From positions 1,878,240-1,942,239 of the forward strand of contig JANAVB010009599.1 in the NCBI GenBank assembly GCA_029216955.1: a DNA stretch of 64,000 nt. Reading direction: 5' to 3'. The position numbers were made by a program, and so were the translations under genes. Positions 25,464 through 36,955 of this stretch are shown one piece after another. Every line of letters begins with the position of its first letter. Position 1 is the stretch's first letter. Source of the DNA: Iris pallida. Its lineage: Eukaryota; Streptophyta; Magnoliopsida; Asparagales; Iridaceae. The notes beneath the pieces are model-generated. The model saw nothing but the letters and a program-made list of their open reading frames with translations. It did not search any database and was not told where the DNA came from.

Positions 25464-25850
25464 TCATAAAGTGCTCATGCGGCACCTATACGGCTTAGTC
25501 ATGAAATGTTCATGCAGATCCATCTTGAGGCACTCAAGCGGTTTAAGTTCGAATGAGGAGCGGTTATGCGGCTCAGTCCATGCAGCCCTATCATACAGAA
25601 CACATATGGTCCAGATGAGATAAGGGCACACATCGACCAGGCTTATAGCAGAGGCAGTATATGACAGGCCCGTATGAAAATATGCGCTACGACCATTTAA
25701 AATTTCAGTCATCGTCTGCTCACCGTCTTTACTCCTGAGAGGAGGTTGCACGTCGGAACGAATGGAAGGAGCGTCTGTCTCTCTCGACGGAGAAGCAAGT
25801 CTCTTCCCTTTGGTCGCTGCACCAGTCGACTTAGAAGCTTTTGGAGCCAT
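25464..25850 (-). CDS. Antisense ORF (aORF) of the Tat element
   Basis: A 128-codon frame begins with MAPKASKSTGAATKGKRLAS, a basic Ala/Lys/Ser-rich N-terminus, and has no motif I recognise. Its start lies 68 bp downstream of a TATAAATA box on the same strand (25918-25925). The intervening leader is CT-rich (TTTCACCTTCTCCTCC), as in plant 5' UTRs. Additional antisense ORFs between integrase and 3' LTR are documented in Tat-lineage elements, and this matches in position and strand. The C-terminal half overlaps the CATGCGGC repeat array and may be truncated compared with relatives. Function unknown. Confidence 0.5.
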   Translation of the reverse strand: MAPKASKSTGAATKGKRLASPSRETDAPSIRSDVQPPLRSKDGEQTMTEILNGRSAYFHTGLSYTASAISLVDVCPYLIWTICVLYDRAAWTEPHNRSSFELKPLECLKMDLHEHFMTKPYRCRMSTL

Positions 25851-25917
25851 AGCAGAAAGTATGATGAAATCGAAGGAGGAGAAGGTGAAAGAGGAAAATC
25901 TCTCTCTGAATGACTCC

Positions 25918-25925
25918 TATTTATA
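25918..25925 (-). promoter_or_regulatory. TATA box of the antisense ORF
   Basis: TATAAATA on the minus strand within CTCTATAAATAGGAGTC. It is independent of the LTR promoter and well spaced for the ATG at 25850. Confidence 0.55.
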
Positions 25926-26328
25926 GAGTTGCTGAAAAGAGACTCTTCGATTCTCGAGATCATAAAGGATAGGGACGACGTTTGGGGACTTTATCCCTAA
26001 TAACCGTCGAACGTCTCTTCGGTTTTCGAGATCATTAAAGATAAAGTCGACGTTTGGGGACTTTATCTCCAGTAACCATCGGCTTCATCTCAAAAATATA
26101 TCCACAAATGAATCAGAAAAATTAAATGCAGCAGTGATAGCTGGCAGGCTCTCTGCGGCCCGAAGTGTCCCTGTGACTCAAAGATTTGTTCTGCGGCTCA
26201 GGATTTCTCTGCGACTCAAGATCTCTATGCAGTTCGAAAAGCTTCCTACTAATTGAAGACTCCCTACGGCTTGACATATTTTTATGCTTCTTATTCAAAG
26301 TATTCCAAATTTGTAATTTGAAAACTTT

Positions 26329-26339
26329 AAAGGGGGTCT
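26329..26339 (+). promoter_or_regulatory. Polypurine tract of the Tat element
   Basis: AAAGGGGG followed by TCT lies directly before the 3' LTR start TGTAGAAG. It would prime plus-strand DNA synthesis. Confidence 0.7.
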
Positions 26340-27203
26340 TGTAGAAGCATGAAAAATATGGGGTTCATGCGGATTACAAATTGTCGCATGGGTACTTTGG
26401 GCAAAACAAGTCCGCATGAAGGAAAGCCGCATGACTGTTTAATGACATATGCGGCCCATCGACAAACAGCTGTAGAAGAAAGATATGCGACCAAGAGGAG
26501 CAGTTCGACTGATAAAGCTGACAAGTCCTGGCAAAACACGACAGTTCTGACACTTCGACAAAAAAGATAAGACGTGAGATGTCGCCCAAAAGTGGGGTTC
26601 GTACGCCTCCATACGACCAGAAGAGTGTCATCTAAGCCGCATGAACCTTATGCGGCTCAGACTTATGCGGCCACAAAGTCTCCAAACTTCATGCAGCCAA
26701 AAGTAACTGTGATCCAAGCCGCATAAGTCTCATGCGACCCCACATGATCGAAGACTGAGAAAATTATACGCAACGGAACACGTGGCAATCTGACTAAGTC
26801 CTTAACTACCCAGATTTGCTGCAACAAAATCCCAACAAATCGATAGATGGCAGCCAAAGAGCGGGTCTTCGCATGCTAATCAGCCACGTGGCCGCAAGCC
26901 GTCTATGCGGCTCAACATACACCCCATTATAAATAGCAGGATGCCACACCACTGCAAAAGGCTGGCCACCTTTAAGAGAAAAACAATTTCTTCACGAGCT
27001 ATAGACTGCATCAGATAGTCCACGGAGTAAGACAGAGTTGAGAGCACTTTTCCGAGCCTCCACCGTCACCCCCCAGAATCAAAACTAAACAATTGTACTT
27101 AGATTGTTTCCTAGGATTTCTTTCTAGGCTTTCCTTTGTACAAGCGAGTTTGCAATCAATTTCAGTGTTCCATAATACCTGTCTTTAATTTTTTATGCAA
27201 ACA
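26340..27203 (+). repeat. 3' LTR of the Tat element
   Basis: It aligns with 2977-3842 with about 30 substitutions by eye. TATAAATA is at 26928-26935. Confidence 0.9.
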
Positions 27204-27510
27204 CTCTTGCAAATAAATTTGTTCTCTGTTCTGATTATGTTGGATTTCGTAGAGCTCTTGCAAATAAATTTGTTGTCCTAATTTTCTAAAGCGAGTTTTA
27301 GGATTTCGTAGATTCCAGTATACGAGTTTGCTCTCCAAATTACCTGAACTGAGTTTTAGGACTTTGGAGATTTCTCCAAACGAGTTTGCTCTCCAAAAGT
27401 ACCTGAACTGAGTTTTATGACTTTGAAGATTCCTGCAAATGAGTTTGCTCCACAAAAGATCATTATAATTTTGGAGGTTCTGGCAAACAAGTTTGCTCTC
27501 CAAAAAATCC
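27204..27510. repeat. Degenerate minisatellite right of the Tat element
   Basis: Four to five diverged copies of a roughly 65 bp unit contain GAGTTTTAGGA-TTTGGAGATT and ACGAGTTTGCTCTCCAAA (27290-27500), with CTCTTGCAAATAAATTTG twice before them. No coding potential is evident. Confidence 0.65.
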
Positions 27511-27673
27511 TAAAGCCACTGAATGATGCTATCATTTTAGATTACAACTTCCTCTCTCAAATATAAACTAATAGAAAGATATTGTCCTTCCTTGCAAACG
27601 TGTTGCAATTAGGACAGAACATATTACAAATAGAAGAAGAAAGGAGAAGAGAAAAAAAAAATTATTATTCTTC

Positions 27674-27870
27674 ACTACACCAAAACATATAATTTGTAAT
27701 ACTTTTTTTTTACTAATTCGTAACCGTTATAACTGTTACAAGCCACTGTAATTACCGTAATAATAATTAAATAAGTATTACTAAAACAACTTTTTTATAT
27801 TTTTATTTGGTTTATCTTTAGTAACAATATTAACCGTTACAAATAATTTCATTTTCCCAGGAAGGTTTCC
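27674..27870 (+). mobile_element. Orphan CACTA-like left end
   Basis: CACTACACCAAAACAT is a typical CACTA-superfamily end. It is followed by subterminal motifs of the kind CGTTACAA/CGTTATAAC (AACCGTTATAACTG, CTGTTACAAG, TTAACCGTTACAAA). No matching right end (TTTTGGTGTAGTG) was found within the window, so the element is either truncated or rearranged. The gene fragments at 28151-34475 lie to its right and could have been its cargo. Confidence 0.45.
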
Positions 27871-28935
27871 TTTTCCCCCTATATTTTCGATAACGTACTC
27901 CTATTTTCTCTTTTCTCTTCTCTAGACTAAAGGAGCACCACTACCGTCATCCTCTTCTAAATCTAGGATTTCCCAATCGATTGACTCTTCCCCTCCGTTC
28001 ATGGCTTCAAAACCTGGTGGTAAGCAAATGGCCACCTCTCTAGGGTTAGGGTTTCCTTCTAGGGTTTATAGAAGAAAAAGTTGGAGTCTTTATTAATGCA
28101 TTTTCCTTCTCTTGATGTTAGCAGCAGAGTTCGAGGCGACTCAAAGAAGAATGAACTAGAGGTTGGCGAATAGCTCGCGGATGTCGGTCAACGAGAAGAC
28201 CTTCATCGAGGGTACGCTCCTCCACGGCCACGGCATCGACGGACGTCGCGTCTTCAACTACGGCCAGCTCAAGTTCAAGTTTGGGAGGCACGTATTCTTT
28301 CGTTTTTCATTTATTTATCCTTATTTTCATTTTACAAATTGGATCCTTCGTGTTAACATTCACATATTTGGGTTTCAAGAAAGTTTTTGTGACACGCAAT
28401 GAGGGATTTTTTTTGTCAAGGTTCAAAATCTGGGAGACGAGGAAAACTTATTAGTTTTTATTTACATAAATATGCCATTCACCTACAATTAAAGAACCTA
28501 CGGTAGCAAATCCTTTTGGAAGTTGTGGTATCTTATCCTTAGTTTGCTGAAATGATGTTAGATTCGGTTTGGAGTTCGCATTTTTCGAACTGGGTTTATC
28601 ACAAAAAAATGATCGGATTGAAGTTTATTTAATTCAGGTTTGTAGGGTGTTTTAGACTCAGAAATGGCGTTTCATCCAACTCTATAAACCCACCCAACTT
28701 TTCCAAAATATTCAATATTATCGTGCAACTCAATGACATCCAATATTGTTTGTTTTTACAACTAGGTTAATGACTTGCTATTAGTTTTGCAGAAGAGACA
28801 ATTGTATAACTTTTGTGTAGAACAAACAACCAAAATGAAGTTATATATTATTTCCTTTGCTAAATTAGAGGAAATTGTAAAACATTTTGCCCGGTTATCC
28901 TCCTAAACGTAGTTACTTGGCGGCATTGACAGTAA

Positions 28936-29461
28936 GAGCATCTCCAACCCTATTGTGACTTTGAAAAAAGTTGTTGCCACATAGGAATGACAAAATTTTA
29001 TTCAAAAGTTCTTCTCCAATGCAATTGTCAAGTCAATTGTGAAGCTTATGTGGCAAAAATTAAAGAAGACATTGTGAAGTTGATTGTCTTGTTCTAGACA
29101 ATGCACTTGACAATGTCTTCTCTTCCATGTCATCAATTATGAATAAAAAATATTAGAAAAAAGAAAGAAGATGAGTAGTTGTCTTAAAAGTTGCCTTGGA
29201 AGTTGAAAAAAATAATTATGAATAAAAAATATTAGAAAAAAGAAAGAAAATGAGTAGTTGTCTTAAAAGTTGCCTTGGAAGTTGAAAAAAATAATTTTAT
29301 TGTCTTCTCAATACTTTTGCATTGGAGAGAGTTTTTCTATCTTCATTGTCTTTTGAGATATAATTTTGCCACATAAACAAGACATTGTCTTGTGGCTCAT
29401 GCCACATAGGAGCCACCTAAGACTCACAACACTTAACAAGACAATAGGGTTGGAGATGCTC
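28936..29461. mobile_element. Tourist-like (PIF/Harbinger) MITE in RRP45 intron 1
   Basis: Terminal inverted repeats GAGCATCTCCAACCCTAT... and its complement at the right end enclose 526 bp and are flanked by TAA on both sides (28933-28935, 29462-29464). A 3 bp TAA duplication is typical of PIF/Harbinger. A segment of about 78 bp containing GAGTAGTTGTCTTAAAAG is tandemly duplicated inside (about 29142-29298). Confidence 0.85.
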
Positions 29462-31062
29462 TAAGCATGGACACTCCAGAAATGTGGGTCGTGTCACGAC
29501 GGACACATATCAGCTTCAACGACCTGGACACTCCAAAATGCATTAGTACACACCAAAATAGGTGTCATGTCCATGTGTTGTGTGACTTGTGTCCTTATAG
29601 TGTCGTGTCATATCCATATCAGTGTGACATAGCTGGTACTTGTCACCTATTTTTTAAAGAAACCATAAATTAGGCGGAATAGAAGTGTCAACAGACCAAG
29701 ATACCGTTATAATTATTATTTTGAATAGAAATTATTAAGAATGTCATTTAAAATAATTTTCTTATTAAAAACTTTACTTCTCTCCCTTTTTTTTTTACGT
29801 CTGCACCGATGACATTGATGACCAGCTTTTTAAATTGCTAATATTAACTTTTCTTTCAATAAGGGGAGCTCTATTATGTTTTGTATAATCCTAGTTTCCT
29901 TAAATCACTTATCATCACCAAACATACAAAACAAAAGGAACATTAGGGAGATTTACCAAAGATATCTATGATGCAGTTCGTTGGTCTTTTCTTTCTGGAT
30001 TAGATATCTTTATCATATATCGCTCTGCTGGTGCATCTTCTTTATAAACACAGGGTAGTTCTGTTTTTATACCATCTCATATTGAACTGGAAACAATAAA
30101 GACATTAATAAAATAATGTTAGCTTTATACATATTATACTGTAGCTAACTTGAACTCACACCATTTCTGCCTGATTTTATACAATTTTGACTTTGGAAGT
30201 CAAATTGCACAAAGATGTTGGACATTTATGATCTGAATTACATGTAATGGAGACAATAGTAATTTTAGTTTGTAATGTATCACAATAGAAAGTTTTGTAA
30301 CTTGGATGACATTTGTGATACTTGCAGCAAGGATGGCTCATCAGAAGTGCAACTTGGCAAGACTTATGTCATGGGATATGTTACTTCTCAACTGGTCCAA
30401 CCTTACCATGAGAGATCAAATGAAGGAACACTTGCTATATTTACTGAATTTTCAGCCATGGTTGATCCAACTTTTGAGGCTGGCCGTTCTGGAGAAGCTG
30501 TGATTGAACTAGGGTGTGTAATTGGTTGTGGCCTGACATAGGTGATTACATGTTTTATTAGGTTAGATTATTTAGCTTCTATTATCTTGTTCATCTTCTA
30601 CCTCCTACAATTGATTTTCAAGATAATAGACTAAGATAATAGACTAGGTAGGTGATTACATGTTTTATTAGGTTGCACGGTGTTTTCAAGATAGAAAGTA
30701 AGCATTATCAGAACTTCTATTAGCATAATTATGGATGACATTTTCTTTTTATCATTCAGTCTTTTGCTTGTGTTATTCTCTGCATTGGTTTAGCTGCTCC
30801 ATAGTCACTAAATTTTTTTCGTTATCATTTTCAGATTGGTTAGTCAAATTAAAATTTGGAGGTCATGTACTTGTTAAATATAGAGTGCTTCAATCATGAG
30901 CTTTTTCAAGTCCACGATTCAGTCATGAAATAAAATAGCAAAAGTGACAGCCTTCTAATGTGTTGTTTTTTCCATTTCCACAAACCTCTCATCATGAATC
31001 AATTGTAGGTTAGGTTGCACAGTGTTTTCTCTGTGCAAATTCGATGAAGCGAAAACAAGGAA

Positions 31063-31239
31063 CAATGTTCTAAAAATCGGCCTAGGCGGCCGCCGGCCGC
31101 ACCGAAAAGGCCCTAGGCGGGGGCCTAGGCGGCCTATTTGACCAAATTTTTTTGAAAATTCAAAAAAAAAAAAATCATACTCGACAAAAAATAAAATTCT
31201 TACCCGCCGCCGCCGCCGCCGTCGTCGACGTTGTTGTTG

Positions 31240-31274
<35 letters not shown>

Positions 31275-31804
31275 ACTGGCCTGTTGTTGCTGCTGCTGCT
31301 ACTGGCCTGTTGTTGCTGCTGCTGCTACTGGCCTACTGTTGCTGATGCTACTGGCCTGCTGTTGCTGTTGGCTGAGGGAAGGAGGAGGGGAGAGGGGAGC
31401 CGAGGGGAAGAGGAGAGGAGAGGAGAGGGGAGGGGCGGAGAAGGAGTATGCAGATGGGAGGGACGGGGAGCGGGGGAGGAGAAGTCTGGAGGCTCTCTCT
31501 CCTCTCCCCCCCTCCCTTATATTTTTCCCCTAAGTTAAAAAAGAAAAAAAAAGAAAAAAAACTGAAGAAAAAACAAACCAACAAGGGACTCGAACTCTTA
31601 GCAGCTCTCAAATGATAACCTAAAGCATAACTGGGCTAGCCACAAGAGCTCAGAACTTTATGCGTTCAAATGTTACATCTAGATTATTTATACATATACT
31701 CATGATGAAATAAAAGAACAAAAAGACAAATCGGCGCCTAGGCGCCCTAGGCGCTAGTCAGGTCCCCAACGCACCGCTTTCGCCTAGCGAAATCTATAAC
31801 ATTG
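31063..31804. mobile_element. Non-autonomous hAT element in an RRP45 intron
   Basis: The 742 bp element begins CAATGTTCTAAAAATCG and ends with the complement of CAATGTTATAGATTTCG. It is flanked by the perfect 8 bp duplication ACAAGGAA (31055-31062 and 31805-31812), diagnostic of hAT. Inside are CCTAGGCG-rich ends, a trinucleotide tract of CCG, GTT and CTG units (31203-31275), GGGAGA-rich sequence and a tRNA-like stretch near 31585-31650. It encodes no transposase; open frames are products of the triplet repeats. Confidence 0.88.
31203..31275 (+). repeat. Compound trinucleotide repeat (CCG/GTC/GTT/GCT)
   Basis: GCCGCC repeats pass into GTCGTC, then GTTGTT, then GCTGCT units, followed by three TACTGGCCTGTTGTTGCT-like repeats up to about 31370. 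Confidence 0.85.
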
Positions 31805-32760
31805 ACAAGGAAAACTTGTATTGATATATACAAATGACAATTATTCAATAAGATCTTATAATGAATCTCGACAACTTGAAATTTCTTCTATACTGTGCCG
31901 GTGGAAATCAATATTGTGCTGGTGGAAATCTGGTTAGCACATGAACATTTTCTCATGTTAGACGTGGTCTACTCCTTCGTGCTAAATGGAAAAGATAGCT
32001 AAAAGTGATTTGGCATGGTCTGGCATTCATGAAAAATATAATTTAGATATAAGAAGCTAACATTTCTTTGCAAAGGGCCAAAGTCCTTTTCTATATTTTT
32101 TTATACCCACAATATACATAACATATGAGGATAAGATCTATGATACACACACCCACACACTTGTCTGTTCATGAGTATATACGACCTTGTAGGCCTGCAT
32201 GGATCCTAAAAATTAAAAAAAAAATCGTATCCTGAATCTGCATTGCGTTTGCATCATGTCTGTATCCAAATCGGTGTCCGCATCTATGCAACATAGGTTG
32301 TAGGATACAACCATGCTCTTGTTTGCCTTTTCTTTGTAAAACATGTCACGGGCAATATATTTTCAGAGTAACTGTACAGAAGAAACTTAAAAAATAAATG
32401 TCTAATTACAGGCTACCCTTAGAAAGTAAGCATTATCTTAGTCTTTTTATCATTCAGCCTTTTGCTTGTGTTATTCTTCTGATCCACCGTATTGATTTTT
32501 CCCATATACCTTAGTCTATTATCTTGTTCATCTCCTACCTCATGTACCTAAAACAATTTGTTGTTTGTAGGTGATTTATCCAGGTTGCAAGGAAGAGACC
32601 GTGATAGGTGGAAGGATGACTGCTACGTACATTGAATTCAAATGGTGATGTTTGTTCTATTCAAAAAGCGGGGGGAGAAGGTGTCACCTCAAGTTACAGT
32701 GCTTGTGGGATGCGTCTATGAAAGCTGCTGATATCATAAAAAAATAAAAAAATGCAGTAA

Positions 32761-33636
32761 GCAACTTGTGATGCAACTTTAAATGTCGCGCGTAGTAGAA
32801 TGTACTCAGCTCACGTGACTGATTAATTATATGAACACCCTAGAATTTGACCTATGTTCCTTGCACTTGAAGGTAATTGTTCAGAAATAATCATGGATGT
32901 TGTGTTAATTAATTTCTAAGAAGTAAGGATTGATACTAAAAAATACCTTATGGTATTGGACATGACATGGATATCTAAAATATTGCACACACCAAAATCA
33001 GGGCCATATCTGTGTCGTCAACTTTGTATCTTGAGTAGTTTATACTTATTTGTGAACAATATTGCAATTCTCATATCAATCAAGTAATAATGTCTTTGGT
33101 TATGCTCTTTAAAAGCTTGGTAGAGATATTTACATTGATGATGTAATAAAGTAACTAGATATATAATTGGTACTAATTATATTTTTCATTCACTTTTGGT
33201 CTAAGAAAAGCACATGATTAGATATATAATTAGTAATAATTACATTTTAAACTAGTAATAGTGTAACATTCAAGCATCATAGTCTACAATCAACAATATT
33301 TGACCCCTCAACTTCTAGGCATATATAACTTGTCACTTGACTATATCAACCTGTTTTCTTATTCGAGATATTGATTATCAATCTCTGGGAAATAATTGAT
33401 ATTATCAGAAGAGCTTAGAACGAAGAAGAAGAAAAGTGTCTATTCGTTGTTTTATTTGATGGACTCGTGTGCGATTTTGAATCCGGGGCTAGTAGGTTTA
33501 GGAATTTGGATCAATTATGAGTAAAGTAATGCGCCAATGACCACACTTAGCGGCAATACAACTAGGAGGTTACGTGTTTAGCTGAATGGCCGGCCATTCT
33601 TTCTTTTGTGCACTGACTAAACCTTCTTATTTCTAG
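32761..33636. other. A/T-rich spacer between RRP45 and epsin fragments
   Basis: No ORF or TE end is recognised. A phrase resembling ACATGGATATCTAAAATATTGCACACACCAAAAT (32960-32990) is similar to 29540-29560, indicating a shared dispersed repeat. Confidence 0.4.
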
Positions 33637-34059
33637 GTTCTTGATGCAACTAGCACTGAACCATGGGGCCCTCATGGTTCTGCCTTGTCAGAGATTGCGC
33701 AGGCTACCAAAAAATTGTATGTCTCTTCCCTCTATAATAATATTTGCTTCCCATTTCCTGGGTTTCTCTTCAGCTCTTACAAATGCTAACACGACAACGA
33801 CAATGCCTTGTAATATGGAGTGCTCGATGATTATGAACCTAATTTGGGCCAGATTGAGTGAAACGGGTGCCAATTTGCGTCATGTGTACAAGGTGATATT
33901 TTCAACTGATTTTTCGCCTGAGTTTATGTCTTCATACTTCATTCTTGTTCTACTCAACATCTTCTTCAATCACAGGCACTGACTGTTATCGGGTACCTGA
34001 TAGCAAATGGATCTGAACGTGCTGTTGATGACATTATCGAGCACACTTTCAAAATTTCA
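33637..34059 (+). pseudogene. Fragment of an epsin-type clathrin adaptor (ENTH domain), three exons
   Basis: Three consecutive exons encode part of an ENTH domain, the phosphoinositide-binding module of epsins in clathrin-mediated trafficking. They are [20 protein letters not shown]...ATKK (33637-33716, acceptor TTCTAG, donor GTATGT), ECSMIMNLIWARLSETGANL...HVYK (about 33818-33892), and [20 protein letters not shown]...EHTFKIS (33976-34059, acceptor CACAG). The first exon (Met and amphipathic helix) and everything after the ENTH domain are missing. No stop lies in these exons, but exon 2 has a weak acceptor. Together they give about 75 of about 140 ENTH residues. Confidence 0.85.
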
Positions 34060-34357
34060 GTATAGCTTCTCTTTCTATAATAGGGGGGGGGGGATATGAT
34101 CAACTTTATTTCTAGCGCCCAACTACTTTACAATTACTTGTTTTTTGCTTTTGTTTTGTACTAATTGTGTAATCTCCTTGCATGTCCTTTTACATTTATG
34201 GTACTTGTTCATTGAAGAAATCTAAGGTGGATTGGTCATAGCCTGGGTTTACATTTTTGTTCTTGCCATTTTACATGTGGTTCCTTACAAAATGTACGTC
34301 ATCTTATATATTTCCTATGTAGAGATTGTGTAACCATTCATTTGGTACAAGTAACAT

Positions 34358-34475
34358 GCACTGTACAAAGATTTTGGATTGACTGTCATCGAGGTGATGA
34401 ATTGTGGCATGCCGGCATTTGTAACCAAGGAGGGCCTGCAGAATGCAGTGGCATATCTCCATTCCAGCTCAGTTG
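34358..34475 (+). pseudogene. Sucrose synthase fragment (glycosyltransferase domain)
   Basis: ALYKDFGLTVIEVMNCGMPAF (34358-34420) closely resembles the conserved sucrose synthase segment FGLTVIEAM-CGLPTFAT. After a one-base frame change NQGGPAE and then SGI-PFQ follow, the continuation of the same motif (GGPAE...SGFHIDP). Sucrose synthase cleaves sucrose to UDP-glucose and fructose. Only about 40 residues of an 800-residue enzyme are present, so this is a captured or decayed exon piece. Confidence 0.78.
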
Positions 34476-34876
34476 TTGGGATAAGGCACATCTTCTAAAT
34501 GGTCTGGTACTTCTCTATGGAGGCATCATGTCAATATGGTCATTATAAAAAACTAGAGAGTAGTTAATATCTATGATAGAGGAATGTTTCTCTCTTATGT
34601 TTGTGTTGAGAAGAGTGGTTGTTCTCCTTTGTGTTCATCTTGAGGGTTAGATCTTGTAATGTTGTGTTGTATTCAACTATTGCAATATGAATTTGAATTT
34701 ATGTGCATATTGATAAGAGTATTTCGATTATATGTTGCTTTGAAGATCAACGTTGTTCAAAGCAAGATGCATCCGCCGCGATCTGCTCCCAGGAACCAGC
34801 AAGTTCACAAAGAACTTCTGGAACGCTCGTAGTCAACTTTTTGTGACTCGAACATGCTCCTTGAATTCAATGGACT
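34476..34876. other. Sequence between the sucrose synthase fragment and the CACTA element
   Basis: No gene is recognised. The target sequence of the CACTA insertion continues at 46666. The joined flanks contain ATCCGATGTGGGACT (46757), a phrase common at the borders of plant LTRs, so this may be an old LTR in minus orientation. Confidence 0.35.
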
Positions 34877-35130
34877 CACTACAAGAAAAATACCTTTTTA
34901 TGACAAGTAAAAACCGTCATATATGACAATTTATGACAGTTTTTTTGAAGCAGACAACCATCATGAACACGGGTGTTATAAAAGTTTAGAAAAACCGTGT
35001 TATATATGATATAAATTTATATGACACTTTTTAATAAAAAAATAAGATAATTAAGTCAATTATATATAATACTAAATTTGAAAACGACATTAATATTATC
35101 ATTATATATAACGCTTTTTCAAACTGTTGT

Positions 35131-35233
<103 letters not shown>

Positions 35234-36514
35234 ATGTCAAAGTAAAGTTTATCATTAATCCGGTTCCAAAAGTACATAATACCACCATCTTAATTACATT
35301 TTTCCAATATAGATTGAAATACATGTATACTAGAGATCGGCTGGAGCAGGCTCTTGAGGGCGAACCACACGGCACCATGCCATCCTGCGACGGAGCAACA
35401 CGCAGAGTTTGTGACCCCAAATTCTACAACTGAGCTCATCTTATCCCAATCCAACTTGGCTCTGCATATTGAATATTGAAATGACATGAAGGCCAATCTT
35501 AGTATTTAATATAAAATTATATCTTTGAAAATCAAATATAATATCATTTCTTTGTAAATCAGAATAGAAGTATTAATGACAAACTGTGGATGACAAGAGT
35601 AGATAACTTTAAGCTTGCAAGTCCTACCCATTACACATCAGATTATTTATTCCAGTCACGGACACTTCATACTTGATACATTATTCATTTGTTGTTTCAA
35701 TGTTAAAAACAAGAACTAAGTTTGTGCTCACCTCTATTTGGAAGTACTCAGGGAATATCCATGCAGATATATCCAAGAAGCAGGATGTTGAAGGCTGCAG
35801 TAGATGGTATTTGCTAGCTGGCCATTGCATATTGTCAACAAAGCTGAAAATTACCAAGCAATCAACTAAATTTTGATTACAGAAGTTTCAGACGTCAGGA
35901 AAAAAATCTTTAACATCAGCAGAACTGAGAAAATTAAGTCAAAATTAAAAAATCTCATTGCTCTGGACTTTTCGTGTTCAAGAACGGGTTATCAGAGCTG
36001 TATCTGTAGGATAACTTCTGAATTATGATCCATCCATCGATCACTTGCTTCGGTGGTCAGGTTCATCGTCATCCACATCATAAGCTGGATTGCAGAGGCA
36101 CCTGAGGAGCTTGCCAATGCCCTAAACCAAGCATAATATTCTAGAGATTAGGCAATTTTGTCCAAAACCTAAGCAACTATTCTTTAAGACGGAGAAAGTC
36201 TCGAACGAATGTAAAGCTGGCAAACTTTTAACATGTTAAAACTATTAAGTACAGGTTGACAGATGAAGTGCCCTTAATGACAACCCGAAAATAACTTGGA
36301 AAAAGAAATCACATTCAAGCCACAAATGATGTTTCTCTATTAATCACCAAGGCAAGGGTTCAAGTCTCAGCCAAAACCAATACGAAGCTGCCGAAACCTA
36401 TATACTTATAGGAAGACTCGGAAACTTATTCCACATTTTATTATATATACTGTTCAAAATGGTAGCCTTTCCAACATTCTTGATACAGTTTATATTGAAG
36501 AAGCTATTTCTTTA

Positions 36515-36955
36515 AGGGTTGGCATGTCCCGATCCGATACAGAACGATATCCGATACTGACCGATACCAACATTAAGGGTCTCTTTTCCGGTCAATTCGG
36601 CAAAGAAAATTAAACGAAAAAGAATAATCAACAAGGGTTTAAAGCATAATAATGTTATAAAAGCATGTAAAAGAAGAAAATCAATCTATTGTATGTAAAC
36701 CAATCGGTAATGGTGACTAATATTTCATTTAATTTCAAAACTACTAAGAAGTAACACTGGAAATACTTAAAATTATGCCTAAATGTATGAAATATATGTT
36801 TTTAAATGTAAATAATTTATTATAATTATTTGTTTTCCGATACCAAAAAATCCGATACTCCGATCCGAAACCGCCGATACTACCGATATCGCCGATACCA
36901 ATACTCAAAGGAATAGTCTGATACCGATACTGTGACTGTAAACCTTTAAAGAGAA
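36515..36955. repeat. CCGATAC-rich dispersed repeat
   Basis: CCGATAC or CGATAC occurs about a dozen times, clustered at 36530-36570 and inverted at 36835-36930. The borders CTTTAAGGGTTGGCA and the complement of CTTTAAAGGTTTACAG are weakly inverted. It resembles a decayed hAT-like or foldback element, but no TSD was found. Confidence 0.35.

Larger units (their letters stand above)
28151..32760 (+). pseudogene. RRP45: Exosome subunit RRP45 (EXOSC9) pseudogene, intron-containing
   Basis: RRP45 is an RNase PH-like subunit of the RNA exosome ring. Exon 1 (28151-28288) starts ATG AAC TAG, so codon 3 is a stop, then reads RLANSSRMSVNEKTFIEG to YGQLKFKFGR, with a GC splice donor. Exon 2 (30328-about 30536) is SKDGSSEVQLGKTYVMG, then VTSQLVQPYHERSNEGTL, IFTEFSAMVDPTFEAGRSGE, and decays at GCVIGCGLT-stop. 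A later exon (32571-about 32758) reads EETVIGGRMTA, then with frameshifts matches the NGD-CSIQKAGGEGV and MKAADIIKK blocks. The exons in between (about 100 residues) are missing. Retained introns show it is a genomic, not a processed, copy. Confidence 0.88.

Noticed and set aside
31152..31538. Frame rich in Val, Ala and Leu repeats
   Set aside because: Created by the triplet repeat within the hAT element.
28151..32760. Functional RRP45 gene
   Set aside because: Stop at codon 3, stop at the end of exon 2, missing central exons and frameshifts in the last one.
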